NCBI GenBank assembly: GCA_934232845.1 | Contig: CAKQGD010000046.1 | Location: forward strand, 1-13,159 | DNA length: 13,159 nucleotides | Reading direction: 5' to 3' | Origin: an uncultured Oscillospiraceae bacterium | Lineage (GTDB): Bacteria; Bacillota; Clostridia; Oscillospirales; Ruminococcaceae | Shown here: in pieces, positions 1 to 8,200 of the stretch | Layout: each line of letters begins with the position of its first letter | Numbering within the stretch: position 1 is the stretch's first letter | Translations under genes and position numbers: made by a program | The notes under the pieces: model-generated | Databases searched by the model: none | What the model was told of the DNA's origin: nothing | The model's input: the letters and a program-made list of their open reading frames with translations, nothing else

Positions 1-370
1 CATTCTGACCATCGCTCCGTGGGACCGCTCGCAGCTCAAAGCGATCGAAAAGGCGATTTTGACCTCTGACGTCGGCATCAATCCGCAGAATGACGGCACC
101 TCGATCCGGCTTGTGTTTCCGCCTTTGACGGAAGAACGCCGCCGTGAACTGACAAAGCAGATTTCGAAGATGGGGGAGGACTCCAAGGTTGCGATTCGCT
201 CTATCCGCCGTGATGCGAACGACAAGCTCAAGGCGATGAAGAAAAGCAGTGAGCTGCCGGAGGATGTCGTCGCCGATCTGGAAGATAAAATTCAGAAAAT
301 GACGGATAATTTCTGCAAAAGGATCGACGAAACCGCTGCGGTGAAATCCAAGGAGATTATGGAAGTCTGA
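1..370 (+). CDS. frr: Ribosome recycling factor, C-terminal part (5' end outside window)
   Basis: Ribosome recycling factor acts with EF-G in the cytoplasm to split post-termination ribosomes. The reading frame is open from base 2, with no start in the window, and gives 122 residues ending at TGA 368-370; full-length RRF is about 185 residues, so about one third is missing upstream. Visible family hallmarks are the PWDRS segment followed by a KAI helix, then SDVGINPQNDG, IRLVFPPLTEERRREL, and a C-terminal helix (RSIRRDANDKLKAMKK, then EDVVADLEDKIQKMTD) that forms the long coiled arm typical of RRF. A TTG at 59 is an internal codon, not a start. The stop overlaps the uppS start by one base (TGATG), which suggests translational coupling. 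Recognition is firm from both sequence and the frr-uppS order. Confidence 0.97.
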   Translation, partial: ILTIAPWDRSQLKAIEKAILTSDVGINPQNDGTSIRLVFPPLTEERRRELTKQISKMGEDSKVAIRSIRRDANDKLKAMKKSSELPEDVVADLEDKIQKMTDNFCKRIDETAAVKSKEIMEV

Positions 371-1086
371 TGCCGATGACAACAAACGGCGCCGCCGTGC
401 CGCGCCATATCGCGATTATTATGGACGGCAACGGACGCTGGGCCGCCCTGCGGGGCCTTCCGAGAAAAGAAGGCCATCGCCAGGGGGCGAAGCGTGTGCG
501 GGAGATTGCCCGCGCCTGTGCCGCGCGCGGCGTCGAGTATCTTACGCTGTTCGCTTTCTCTACGGAGAACTGGAAGCGCCCTGCCGATGAGATTAAGGCA
601 ATCATGGATCTGCTGCGCCGCTACTTGGATGATGCAGAACAGTATCGGTCGGAAAATGTCCGTACCCGGTTTCTCGGCATGAAAGAGGGGCTTTCTTCCG
701 ATTTGGTCGAGCGAATGGAACACGTTGAAAAAGAAAGCGCGTCCTGTACGGGGCTGACTCTTAATATTGCCCTGAATTACGGCGGGCGTGAGGAACTGAC
801 GCGTGCCGCGCGTAAGCTTGCTCAAAAAGCCGCCGCCGGGCTTCTCTCTGCGGAAGAAATTACCGAGGAAACGGTTTCCGCCTGTCTCTATACCGCGGGA
901 CAGCCGGATCCGGACTTGCTGCTTCGGCCGAGCGGTGAGGAGCGGATTTCCAATTTTCTGCTTTGGCAGTGCGCCTATGCGGAATTTGTTTTTCAGGATG
1001 TGCTCTGGCCGGACTTTTCCGAGCAGGACCTTGACCGCGCTATTGAAATCTACAGCGGCAGAAACCGCCGCTTTGGAGGAATCTGA
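370..1086 (+). CDS. uppS: Isoprenyl transferase / undecaprenyl diphosphate synthase
   Basis: This cis-prenyltransferase condenses IPP units onto farnesyl diphosphate to make undecaprenyl diphosphate, the lipid carrier for peptidoglycan and other wall polymers. The 238-residue length is normal. The catalytic motif HIAIIMDGNGRWA lies at residues 13-25, with D19 as the expected catalytic aspartate. FAFSTENWKRP at 61-71 and a downstream LLLRPSGEERISNFLLWQ block, where many homologues have RTSGE, form the IPP-binding region. The start at 370 overlaps the frr stop; an AAGGAG at 350-355 lies 14 nt upstream, rather far, so coupling to frr translation is likely. A second in-frame ATG at 376 is possible and would change only two residues. 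The neighbours dxr and ispG make its substrates. Confidence 0.97.
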   Translation: MPMTTNGAAVPRHIAIIMDGNGRWAALRGLPRKEGHRQGAKRVREIARACAARGVEYLTLFAFSTENWKRPADEIKAIMDLLRRYLDDAEQYRSENVRTRFLGMKEGLSSDLVERMEHVEKESASCTGLTLNIALNYGGREELTRAARKLAQKAAAGLLSAEEITEETVSACLYTAGQPDPDLLLRPSGEERISNFLLWQCAYAEFVFQDVLWPDFSEQDLDRAIEIYSGRNRRFGGI

Positions 1087-1091
1087 CATCT

Positions 1092-1913
1092 ATGAAGCAG
1101 CGTATTATTACCGCCCTTGTCGGGCTCGTGGTGCTCGGCGCTGTGCTTGCGTTCTATGAGACAATCGTGCTGGACGCGGTTGTCGCCGTGCTGATACTGC
1201 TTGCGGTCTACGAGCTGCTGCATGCCTGCGGCTGTCTCGCACACCGTGCATTTACCGGCTTTTTGATGCTTTCTGCGGTGGCGGTTCCCCTTTTCCCGGC
1301 GGGAGTACTGGCCCGATATGCCGCGTTGCTGTTTTTGATTTATGTGTTCTGCATGTTCTGCTTTATGCTTGCCAACCACAGCAGGCTTGCGGCAGACCGT
1401 GCAGGCTTTGCGGCGTTTTATACGCTTTTAATTTCGTTGTCTGCGGGATGCATTGTCTGGATGCGCGATCAGTTTGGCTATGTAGTCGGGCTGTATGCGC
1501 TTTTGGTGACATTACTGGCCGCATGGGTCAGCGATACCGGGGCATATTTTGCAGGTGTTTTCTTCGGAAAGCATAAGCTCTGTCCGGAAATTAGTCCCAA
1601 AAAAACGATCGAAGGCGTATTTGGCGGCGTGATTGCCGCGGTTTTGGCGCAGGCGCTGGCCGCGGTCGGATTTTCTTATGCGGCGCATACGGAAATCCCA
1701 TGGATTTTTGTCATCGTCAGCCCTCTTTTGACGGGCATCAGCATTATGGGAGATTTGTCTGCCTCTCTTGTCAAGCGCCGCTTCGGTATCAAAGATTTCA
1801 GCAACCTGATGCCGGGCCACGGAGGAATTTTGGATCGGTTTGACAGCGTGCTGCCGCTTCTTCCGGCTGTGTATCTGCTGTTTTGCTATCGGCATCCGAT
1901 CACATTTCTGTAA
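1092..1913 (+). CDS. cdsA: Phosphatidate cytidylyltransferase (CDP-diacylglycerol synthase)
   Basis: CdsA converts phosphatidic acid and CTP to CDP-diacylglycerol, the branch point for membrane phospholipids, and is an integral membrane enzyme. The 273-residue protein is mostly hydrophobic segments, beginning with a membrane helix near residues 5-22 and continuing with several more. The family signature is complete near the C-terminus: S223-x-S-L-V-K-R-R, then K234-D235, then PGHGGILDRFDS (241-252), with the acidic residues that bind Mg2+/CTP. The WVSDTGAYFAGVFFGKHK and SPKKTIEG segments are also typical. GGAGGA at 1075-1080 inside the end of uppS is the ribosome binding site, 11 nt before the ATG; the gap to uppS is only 5 nt. 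Identification is firm. Confidence 0.96.
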   Translation: MKQRIITALVGLVVLGAVLAFYETIVLDAVVAVLILLAVYELLHACGCLAHRAFTGFLMLSAVAVPLFPAGVLARYAALLFLIYVFCMFCFMLANHSRLAADRAGFAAFYTLLISLSAGCIVWMRDQFGYVVGLYALLVTLLAAWVSDTGAYFAGVFFGKHKLCPEISPKKTIEGVFGGVIAAVLAQALAAVGFSYAAHTEIPWIFVIVSPLLTGISIMGDLSASLVKRRFGIKDFSNLMPGHGGILDRFDSVLPLLPAVYLLFCYRHPITFL

Positions 1914-1924
1914 AGGGGAAACAC

Positions 1925-3067
1925 ATGACAGAGAAAATCACCCTGCTCGGCAGTACAGGCTCGATCGGTACCCAGACCCTGCAGGTCGCGGGAGCTCTCG
2001 GCATTCGGGTACGGGCCTTGGCGGCGGGAAGCAGCGTCGATCTGCTGGAGCGGCAGGCGCGCGAATGGATGCCCGATGTTGTGGCAATCGCCGATAAAAG
2101 CCGGTATGCCGCGCTTTCGTCCGCGCTGGCGGATACCCATATTCGTGTGGAAGCGGGAGAAGAAGCCGTCGAGGCTCTTGCGGCGTCATCCGATGCGGGT
2201 ATGGTTGTCAATGCGGTTGTCGGAATCGCAGGGCTACGTGCGACGCTGGCGGCTGTTGGGGCGGCAAACCCCCTTGCTCTTGCGAATAAAGAATCTCTGG
2301 TCACAGGCGGAGAGCTGGTGCGCGCCGCGCAGGAACGCTCGGGCTCGGCGCTGCTGCCGGTCGACAGTGAGCATTCCGCGATTTTTCAGTGCTTAAACGG
2401 CGAGCCGCGCGATAGAATAAGAAAGATCCTTCTGACCGCGTCGGGCGGGCCTTTTTTTGGAAAAACAAAAGAAGAGCTTCGAAGCGTAACGGTTTCCGAT
2501 GCGCTGTGCCATCCCAACTGGTCGATGGGTAAAAAAATCACGGTGGATTCCGCCACGCTGATGAACAAGGGACTCGAAGTGATCGAGGCGATGTGGTTGT
2601 TCGGCGTACCGTCTGAGCGCATTGAGGTGCTGGTTCATAGGCAGAGCATTGTTCATTCCGCCGTGGAATTTGACGACGGTGCGGTGATCGCGCAGCTTGG
2701 TGCGCCTGATATGCGTCTGCCGATTCAGTATGCGCTGACATATCCGGACAGGATGATAGGCCCGTCAAAACGCTTGTCGCTGTTCGACGCGGGTGCGCTT
2801 ACCTTTGAGCGGCCGGACGCGGAAACTTTTGTCTGCTTTGCGGCGGCCATGGAGGCGGCGCGCCGAGGAGGGCTCGCTCCCTGTGCAGTCAACGGGGCAA
2901 ACGAGGCGGCGGTAGCGCTGTTCCTGAACGGAAAGATACCGTTTCTTAAAATCGGAGAACTGGTTTTGGGCGCTCTGGAGGCATATCAGGAGCGCGCTGC
3001 AAGAGGCGTTTCGGATGTAATGGAGGTCGACGCTGCCGCGCGGGAATTTGTCGCTTCGCATGCGTAA
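1925..3067 (+). CDS. dxr: 1-deoxy-D-xylulose 5-phosphate reductoisomerase
   Basis: Dxr catalyses the first committed MEP-pathway step, NADPH-dependent rearrangement and reduction of DXP to MEP, in the cytoplasm. The 380-residue protein shows the N-terminal NADPH-binding loop GSTGSIGTQTL (residues 9-19), the linker motif ANKESLVTGGEL, the metal-binding VDSEHSA (D147, E149), and HPNWSMGKKITVDSATLMNKGLEVIEA features with E218 as the third expected metal ligand. The frame is open upstream to a TTG at 1883, but ATG 1925 is chosen because the NADP loop then begins at the usual distance and AAAGGGGA (1912-1919), overlapping the cdsA stop, is a well-placed ribosome binding site. Together with ispG downstream it shows this organism uses the MEP route for isoprenoids. 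Confidence 0.97.
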   Translation: MTEKITLLGSTGSIGTQTLQVAGALGIRVRALAAGSSVDLLERQAREWMPDVVAIADKSRYAALSSALADTHIRVEAGEEAVEALAASSDAGMVVNAVVGIAGLRATLAAVGAANPLALANKESLVTGGELVRAAQERSGSALLPVDSEHSAIFQCLNGEPRDRIRKILLTASGGPFFGKTKEELRSVTVSDALCHPNWSMGKKITVDSATLMNKGLEVIEAMWLFGVPSERIEVLVHRQSIVHSAVEFDDGAVIAQLGAPDMRLPIQYALTYPDRMIGPSKRLSLFDAGALTFERPDAETFVCFAAAMEAARRGGLAPCAVNGANEAAVALFLNGKIPFLKIGELVLGALEAYQERAARGVSDVMEVDAAAREFVASHA

Positions 3068-3073
3068 GAGTTT

Positions 3074-3131
3074 TTCCTTATCGTGCATATCGCACGAAGG
3101 GAAGAAGCATATTTTTAAAGAGCTTATGCTT
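3074..3131 (+). other. Two adjacent RNA hairpins in the dxr-rseP gap
   Basis: The 120-nt gap between dxr and rseP is unusually long for this operon. The first hairpin pairs TTCCTT (3074-3079) with AGGGAA (3098-3103, one G-U) and TCGTGC (3081-3086) with GCACGA (3092-3097), with one bulged A and a 5-nt loop. The second pairs AAGCATA (3105-3111) with TATGCTT (3125-3131) around a 13-nt loop. Neither is followed directly by a long T run. They may be mRNA processing or stability elements that set relative dxr and rseP levels; that role is inference. Confidence 0.5.
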
Positions 3132-3133
3132 TT

Positions 3134-3171
3134 GCGGCGCGGGCAGAAGGCCCCGCCGCATATCAATTTTT
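3134..3171 (+). terminator. Terminator-like or attenuator hairpin just upstream of rseP
   Basis: GCGGCG (3134-3139) plus GGG (3141-3143) pairs with CCCCGCCGC (3151-3159), leaving one bulged C and the 7-nt loop CAGAAGG: nine GC pairs in all. A T5 run lies at 3167-3171, but seven non-T bases separate it from the stem, so it is not a canonical intrinsic terminator. It sits directly before the rseP ribosome binding site. Partial termination, an mRNA 5'-end stabiliser or a processing site are all possible; complete termination is unlikely because rseP, ispG and polC have no visible alternative strong promoter here. Confidence 0.4.
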
Positions 3172-3172
3172 C

Positions 3173-3190
3173 GGGAGGGCTCGGAATTTG
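3173..3190 (+). promoter_or_regulatory. Ribosome binding site and TTG start of rseP
   Basis: GGGAGG at 3173-3178 is a strong Shine-Dalgarno sequence with 9 nt before TTG 3188-3190. No in-frame ATG or GTG occurs before the HEFGH active site (the first 17 codons lack Met), so TTG is the only start that keeps the catalytic motif and places it at the usual distance from the N-terminus. Confidence 0.85.
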
Positions 3191-4216
3191 ACGACATTTC
3201 TTGCGGCCGTCATTATTTTTGGCGGCATCATCTTATTCCATGAATTCGGTCATTTTATCACAGCAAAGCGGTGCGGCGTCACCGTGAACGAGTTTTCCAT
3301 CGGAATGGGCCCCGCGCTTTGGTCAAAGGAGAAAAACGGTACGCTGTATTCGGTGCGCCTTTTGCCCATCGGCGGCTTTGTCGCGATGGAGGGGGAAGAC
3401 GATAATGAAGAGGAAGAAGCGGCGGCAGATCCGAACGCTTTTTCCAAAAAGCCGTTTCTTTCCCGTTTATTGATTCTTGCGGCGGGTTCTTTTAACAATT
3501 TGCTGCTGGGTTATTTGGTCCTGGCCCTGCTGACCGTTCTCAACGGATATGTCGGCACGACCCGGATTGTGCGCTTTAACGAGGGCGCTGTCAGCGAGGG
3601 GATTTTGCAGATCGACGATACCATTACCGCCGTAAACGGGCATCGCGTCTATACCTCCAACGATATTACCTATGAATTTCTGCGCGATGAAGACGGTCTG
3701 ATCGATTTGACCGTGCGCCGCGGGGATGAAACTCTGACACAGCAGGTGCAGTTTGAACTTGCACAGTACGAGCAGCAGCAGTATATTACGATTGATTTTA
3801 AGGTAGCCGCCGTAAAGCCGACGGCTCTGCAATATCTGACCTATCCGCTCAATTGGGGAATCTCCATCATCAAAGAGGTTTGGGGTTCTCTTGTCGACCT
3901 GCTGGGCGGACGTTATGCGGTCAACCAGCTTTCCGGACCTGTGGGTGTGGTGAACGCGATCGGTCAGGCTTCAAAGCTTGGCCTCAAGAGCCTTTTGGAA
4001 ATGGCCGCATTTTTGACCATCAACATCGGCGTATTCAATCTGATGCCGATCCCGATTTTGGACGGCGGCCGTATTGTCATTGAGGCGCTTGAGGAAATCT
4101 TCCATCACAAAATCAACAAAAAGCTGATTCAGGCCGTGATGATGGCGAGCGTCGGACTGATGGTGTTTCTGATGCTGTACGTCACATACTTTGACCTTTT
4201 TCGGATTTTTAAGTAA
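3188..4216 (+). CDS. rseP: Site-2 intramembrane zinc metalloprotease (RseP/RasP family)
   Basis: RseP/RasP cleaves anti-sigma factors and leftover signal peptides inside the membrane. The 342-residue protein starts with a membrane helix containing the zinc motif H18-E-F-G-H22, followed by an acidic stretch (residues about 66-80, rich in E/D), a helix around FNNLLLGYLVLALL, a PDZ domain at roughly 120-205, and C-terminal helices. The NLMPIPILDGG motif at 284-294 supplies D292 as the third expected zinc ligand. Translation begins at a TTG codon. Its place between dxr and ispG is the conserved Firmicutes position. The substrate here is unknown; an anti-sigma factor such as an RsiW-like protein is the family precedent, and none is seen in this window. 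Confidence 0.96.
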   Translation: MTTFLAAVIIFGGIILFHEFGHFITAKRCGVTVNEFSIGMGPALWSKEKNGTLYSVRLLPIGGFVAMEGEDDNEEEEAAADPNAFSKKPFLSRLLILAAGSFNNLLLGYLVLALLTVLNGYVGTTRIVRFNEGAVSEGILQIDDTITAVNGHRVYTSNDITYEFLRDEDGLIDLTVRRGDETLTQQVQFELAQYEQQQYITIDFKVAAVKPTALQYLTYPLNWGISIIKEVWGSLVDLLGGRYAVNQLSGPVGVVNAIGQASKLGLKSLLEMAAFLTINIGVFNLMPIPILDGGRIVIEALEEIFHHKINKKLIQAVMMASVGLMVFLMLYVTYFDLFRIFK

Positions 4217-4234
4217 ATAGGGGAGGAGAACGGG

Positions 4235-5281
4235 ATGAGCCGTACTTCCAAACAGGTTTTTGTGGGCAAAGTTGCAATCGGCGGCGGCGCGCCCGTTGTG
4301 ATTCAATCCATGCTGTCCGTCCCTTCGACGAATTTTGCGGGAAATGTTGCCCAAGCGAAGCGATTGGAGCAGGCGGGTTGCCGCATCATCCGCACGGCGG
4401 TGCCGGACAAAGCCGCGCTTGCACTGATTCCCGCTTTAAAAGAAGCGGTTTCCATGCCGGTCGTGGCGGATATTCATTTTGATTACCGCCTTGCGCTGGA
4501 GAGCGTTCGGATGGGAGCCGACAAGATTCGCATCAATCCCGGAAATATCGGCGGCAGAGAAAACGTCTGGGCCGTGGCGGAGGTCTGCGGTGCGCGCGGC
4601 GTGCCCATCCGTATCGGAGTAAATTCCGGTTCGGTCGAGAAAAGCATTCTGGAAAAATACGGCGCGCCTACCGCAGAAGCTCTTGTAGAGAGCGCCGCGT
4701 ATCATGCCTCTCTTTTGGAAGAGACAGGTTTTACGAACATTGTGCTGTCCCTGAAAAGCTCTGACCTGCGCACAATGATTTCGGCTTATCGCCTTGCGGC
4801 CGAGCGCTTTTCTTATCCGCTGCATCTCGGTGTGACCGAAGCGGGAACAGAGCGCATCGGGCTGATAAAATCCGCGATTGGTATCGGCTCTCTCCTTGCA
4901 GACGGAATCGGCGATACGATCCGTGTTTCTTTGACCGCAGAGCCGGAGAGCGAGATTGCCGCCGCGAAAGACATTCTCAAAGCACTGGGTCTGCCCGGCT
5001 GCGGCGCGCAGGTAATTTCCTGCCCGACGTGCGGCCGTACACGCATCGACCTGCAGACGCTCGCAGCCGAGGTGGAGCGCCGCCTTGCAGGCTGTACCCG
5101 CGACATTCGTGTCGCCGTCATGGGCTGTGCGGTCAACGGACCGGGTGAAGCGAGAGAAGCCGATTTTGGCATCGCAGGCGGAGAGGACTGCGGGCTGGTG
5201 TTTTCACACGGAGAGATCCTTGGAAAATACCCTGAGGATTGTCTCGTGGACGAGCTGATGAAACGGATCGGAGAATCTTAA
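4235..5281 (+). CDS. ispG: 4-hydroxy-3-methylbut-2-en-1-yl diphosphate synthase (IspG/GcpE)
   Basis: IspG is the [4Fe-4S] enzyme that reductively opens MEcPP to HMBPP, the penultimate MEP-pathway step. The protein has 348 residues, the normal bacterial two-domain length. The N-terminal TIM barrel shows VVIQSMLSVPSTN, VVADIHFDYRLAL and DKIRINPGNIG. The C-terminal cluster domain has C263-P-T-C266-G-R-T and VMGCAVNGPGEA with C298 and E305, matching the three Cys plus one Glu cluster ligation known for the family. AGGGGAGGAG at 4219-4228 is a very strong ribosome binding site before ATG 4235, 18 nt after rseP. The stop is 3 nt before the polC start. Identification is firm. Confidence 0.97.
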   Translation: MSRTSKQVFVGKVAIGGGAPVVIQSMLSVPSTNFAGNVAQAKRLEQAGCRIIRTAVPDKAALALIPALKEAVSMPVVADIHFDYRLALESVRMGADKIRINPGNIGGRENVWAVAEVCGARGVPIRIGVNSGSVEKSILEKYGAPTAEALVESAAYHASLLEETGFTNIVLSLKSSDLRTMISAYRLAAERFSYPLHLGVTEAGTERIGLIKSAIGIGSLLADGIGDTIRVSLTAEPESEIAAAKDILKALGLPGCGAQVISCPTCGRTRIDLQTLAAEVERRLAGCTRDIRVAVMGCAVNGPGEAREADFGIAGGEDCGLVFSHGEILGKYPEDCLVDELMKRIGES

Positions 5282-5284
5282 AAT

Positions 5285-8200
5285 ATGGCACTGCTTACAT
5301 TTGCGGAAAGCCTTGGAAGCGGACTTTCCATGCCGGAGGAGCTGGCGCGTTCCCTCGGAGAAATAGAACATCTTGAAATAGACCGTGAGACGCGTTCAAT
5401 GCAGCTGCGGATCCGCTGTCTCCGTCTGCTTGCGCATGAGGAGATACGTTTTCTTGAAAAGAGCATCCGTTCGGTATTTGAACTGCGTGAGGCGATGGTT
5501 TCGCCGTGCTATGCGCCTGAGATGCTGACGGCGGAATATCTGCCGGAATTGATTATAAGGCTTCGTGACTGCTCGCTGCCGGTCAACGGTTTTTTCGACG
5601 GAAGCTCGTTCTCTCTGGAGGGGGACGTACTCACCATTCGGCTCCAGAACGGGGGAGAGAGCCAGCTGGAGCAGTTTGGCTGTTCCGAGCGTTTATGTAC
5701 ATTGATTCAAGAGGAATTCGGACGCTTTATTTCGGTGCGCTATGCCGGGGTCACCGTGCTTGACGAGGAGAATGTGCTCGTACAGCGGTTGGAGCAGAAA
5801 CAGAAAGAAGAAAAGGTTGTCGCTCGCCCATCGGAGGGAAAGGCGTTTACCTTTGATGCGCAGGGACTTCCTCTCGTGCCCGGCACGATGAAGGTCGTAT
5901 ATGGCCGCGGCGTGAAAGGAAAACCGACGCCGCTCTGCGACGTATCGGAAACAACGGGCCGCGTTTTGGTTTGGGGCGACGTATTCAAAATGGATCGTTT
6001 TGATACGCGCGACGGCATCCGTGCGATTTTGAGCTGGTATATCACGGATTATACCGGTTCGAATATTGTGAAGCTGATGCTGGAACGCGACAAGCTCGGC
6101 GCGGCCGCTGATGTGCGCGAGGGCGACACGATTGTGGTACAGGGTCTCGCTTCTTACGACAGATACGATAAAGAGGTCAATATCCGCCCTGACGCGATTG
6201 TCAAGGTGGGAAGAAAACTTCGCGAGGACTCATCCGAGGAAAAACGCATTGAACTGCACGCGCATACGAAGATGTCCTCCATGGACGGACTTGTCTCGGC
6301 AAAGGATCTTGTCAAGACGGCTGCGCGTTTCGGACATCCCGCCATTGCGATTACAGACCACGGCGTTGTGCAGGCGTTTCCCGATGCGGCGGCGGCGGCT
6401 TCCGACTGCAAAAAGGCGGGAAAACCGATCAAGATCCTTTATGGAATGGAAGGATACCTTGTCAACGATATGCTTCCCGCGGTTACGGGAAGCGGCGAGC
6501 AGCTTTTAGACGGTGATCTGATTATTTTCGACCTTGAAACCACCGGTCTTTCCGCCGCGACGGAACGTATCATCGAGATCGGCGCAGTGCGCATGAGAAA
6601 CGGAGAGATCACCGAAGAGTTCGACACCTTTGTCGATCCGGGCCGCCGGATTCCGGATGAGATTGTCACAATCACGGGCATTACCGACGAGATGGTGGCG
6701 GGACAGCCGAAGGAAGCGGATGCTCTCGCAGCTTTTTATGCCTTTTGCGGCGGGGAGAATGCTGTATTGATCGCGCATAACGCGGGATTTGATACGTCTT
6801 TTCTCAAGGCCGCCGCAAATCGCTGTAAATTGCCGTATCATTTTACCGCGGTGGATACGCTGATCATGGCCCGGTCGCTTTATCCTTCTCTGAAATCGCA
6901 TAAGCTCGGAAAGCTGGCGGAGCATCTTTCGCTGCCGGAGTTTCAGGCGCACCGTGCGTGCGACGACGCGCGGGAGCTGGGACTGATCTTTCAAAAAATG
7001 CTTGAAAAACTGCCCGACGTCAAAACGGTGGGGGAATTGAACGGCGCGATGGAGGCCGGCGATTATAAAAAGCTGCCGAGTTATCACGTTATTCTTCTGG
7101 TAGAAAATCTTACGGGACTCAAAAATCTTTATAAGCTTGTCTCGGAATCGCACACCGAGACGTTTTACAAGCATCCCCGTATTCGCAAGAGCACGCTGAC
7201 GCGTCTGCGCGAGGGATTGCTGGTCGGCAGCGCCTGCGAGGCGGGTGAGCTGTTTCGTGCGGTGCTTGACGGCTCTCAGTGGAACGAGCTGTGCGATACG
7301 GCGCGTTTTTACGATTTTCTCGAGGTACAGCCCATCGGCAACAACGCGTTTTTGATGCGAAGCGGGCGCTGCAAGACCGAGGACGATCTACGCGATCTGA
7401 ACCGTACGATCGTACGGTTGGGCGATCATCTTGGGCTGCCGGTCGTCGCGACCGGTGATGTGCATTTTCTCAATCCGGAGGATGCGGCATTCCGCGCCGT
7501 GCTGATGGCCGGCATGGGATTTTCCGATGCGGATAATCAGCCTCCGCTGTATCTCAAGACGACAGAGGAAATGCTGGAGGAATTCTCTTATTTCGGTGAG
7601 GAAAAAGCGCGTGAGTTGGTGATTGACAACCCGGCCCGCATTGCCGCACGGATTTCGGATGAGATCAAGCCGATCCCGGACGGGACGTTCCCGCCATCCA
7701 TCGAGGGCTCCGACGAACAGCTTGCCGCCCTCTGCTGGGAGCGCGCGCGCCGTATTTACGGCGATCCGATTCCGCAGCTGATTGTAGACCGTTTGAACAA
7801 AGAGCTGGACTCGATTATTAAAAACGGATTTTCCGTCATGTATATGATCGCGCAGAAGCTGGTTGCCAAGTCAGAGAGTCTTGGCTATCTGGTTGGTTCG
7901 CGCGGATCCGTCGGCTCTTCTCTTGTCGCGACGATGTCCGGCATTTCCGAGGTAAACCCGCTGCCGCCGCATTACGTTTGTCCGGAATGCCGTTGGTCCG
8001 ACTTTATCAGAGACGGTTCGGTGGGCTCTGGGTTTGACCTTCCGCCGAAAAAATGCCCGAAATGCGGAGCCGAATGCCGACGCGACGGGCATGATATTCC
8101 GTTTGAGACATTTCTGGGCTTTCACGGCGACAAGCAGCCGGATATTGATCTCAACTTTTCCGGCGAATGCCAGAGCCAGATTCATAAGTATACAGAGGAG

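Noticed and set aside
292..1089. 265-codon open frame on the - strand opposite uppS
   Set aside because: It mirrors uppS, whose protein carries complete family motifs; the reverse translation shows no recognisable domain and it would conflict with the dense + strand operon.
1883..1924. Upstream TTG start for dxr
   Set aside because: It would add 14 residues ahead of the NADPH loop and overlap cdsA; ATG 1925 has a well-spaced ribosome binding site.
6506..7174. 222-codon - strand frame inside polC (also 7871-8554)
   Set aside because: Both lie wholly within polC exonuclease and polymerase coding sequence with intact catalytic motifs on the + strand; no family features on the - strand.
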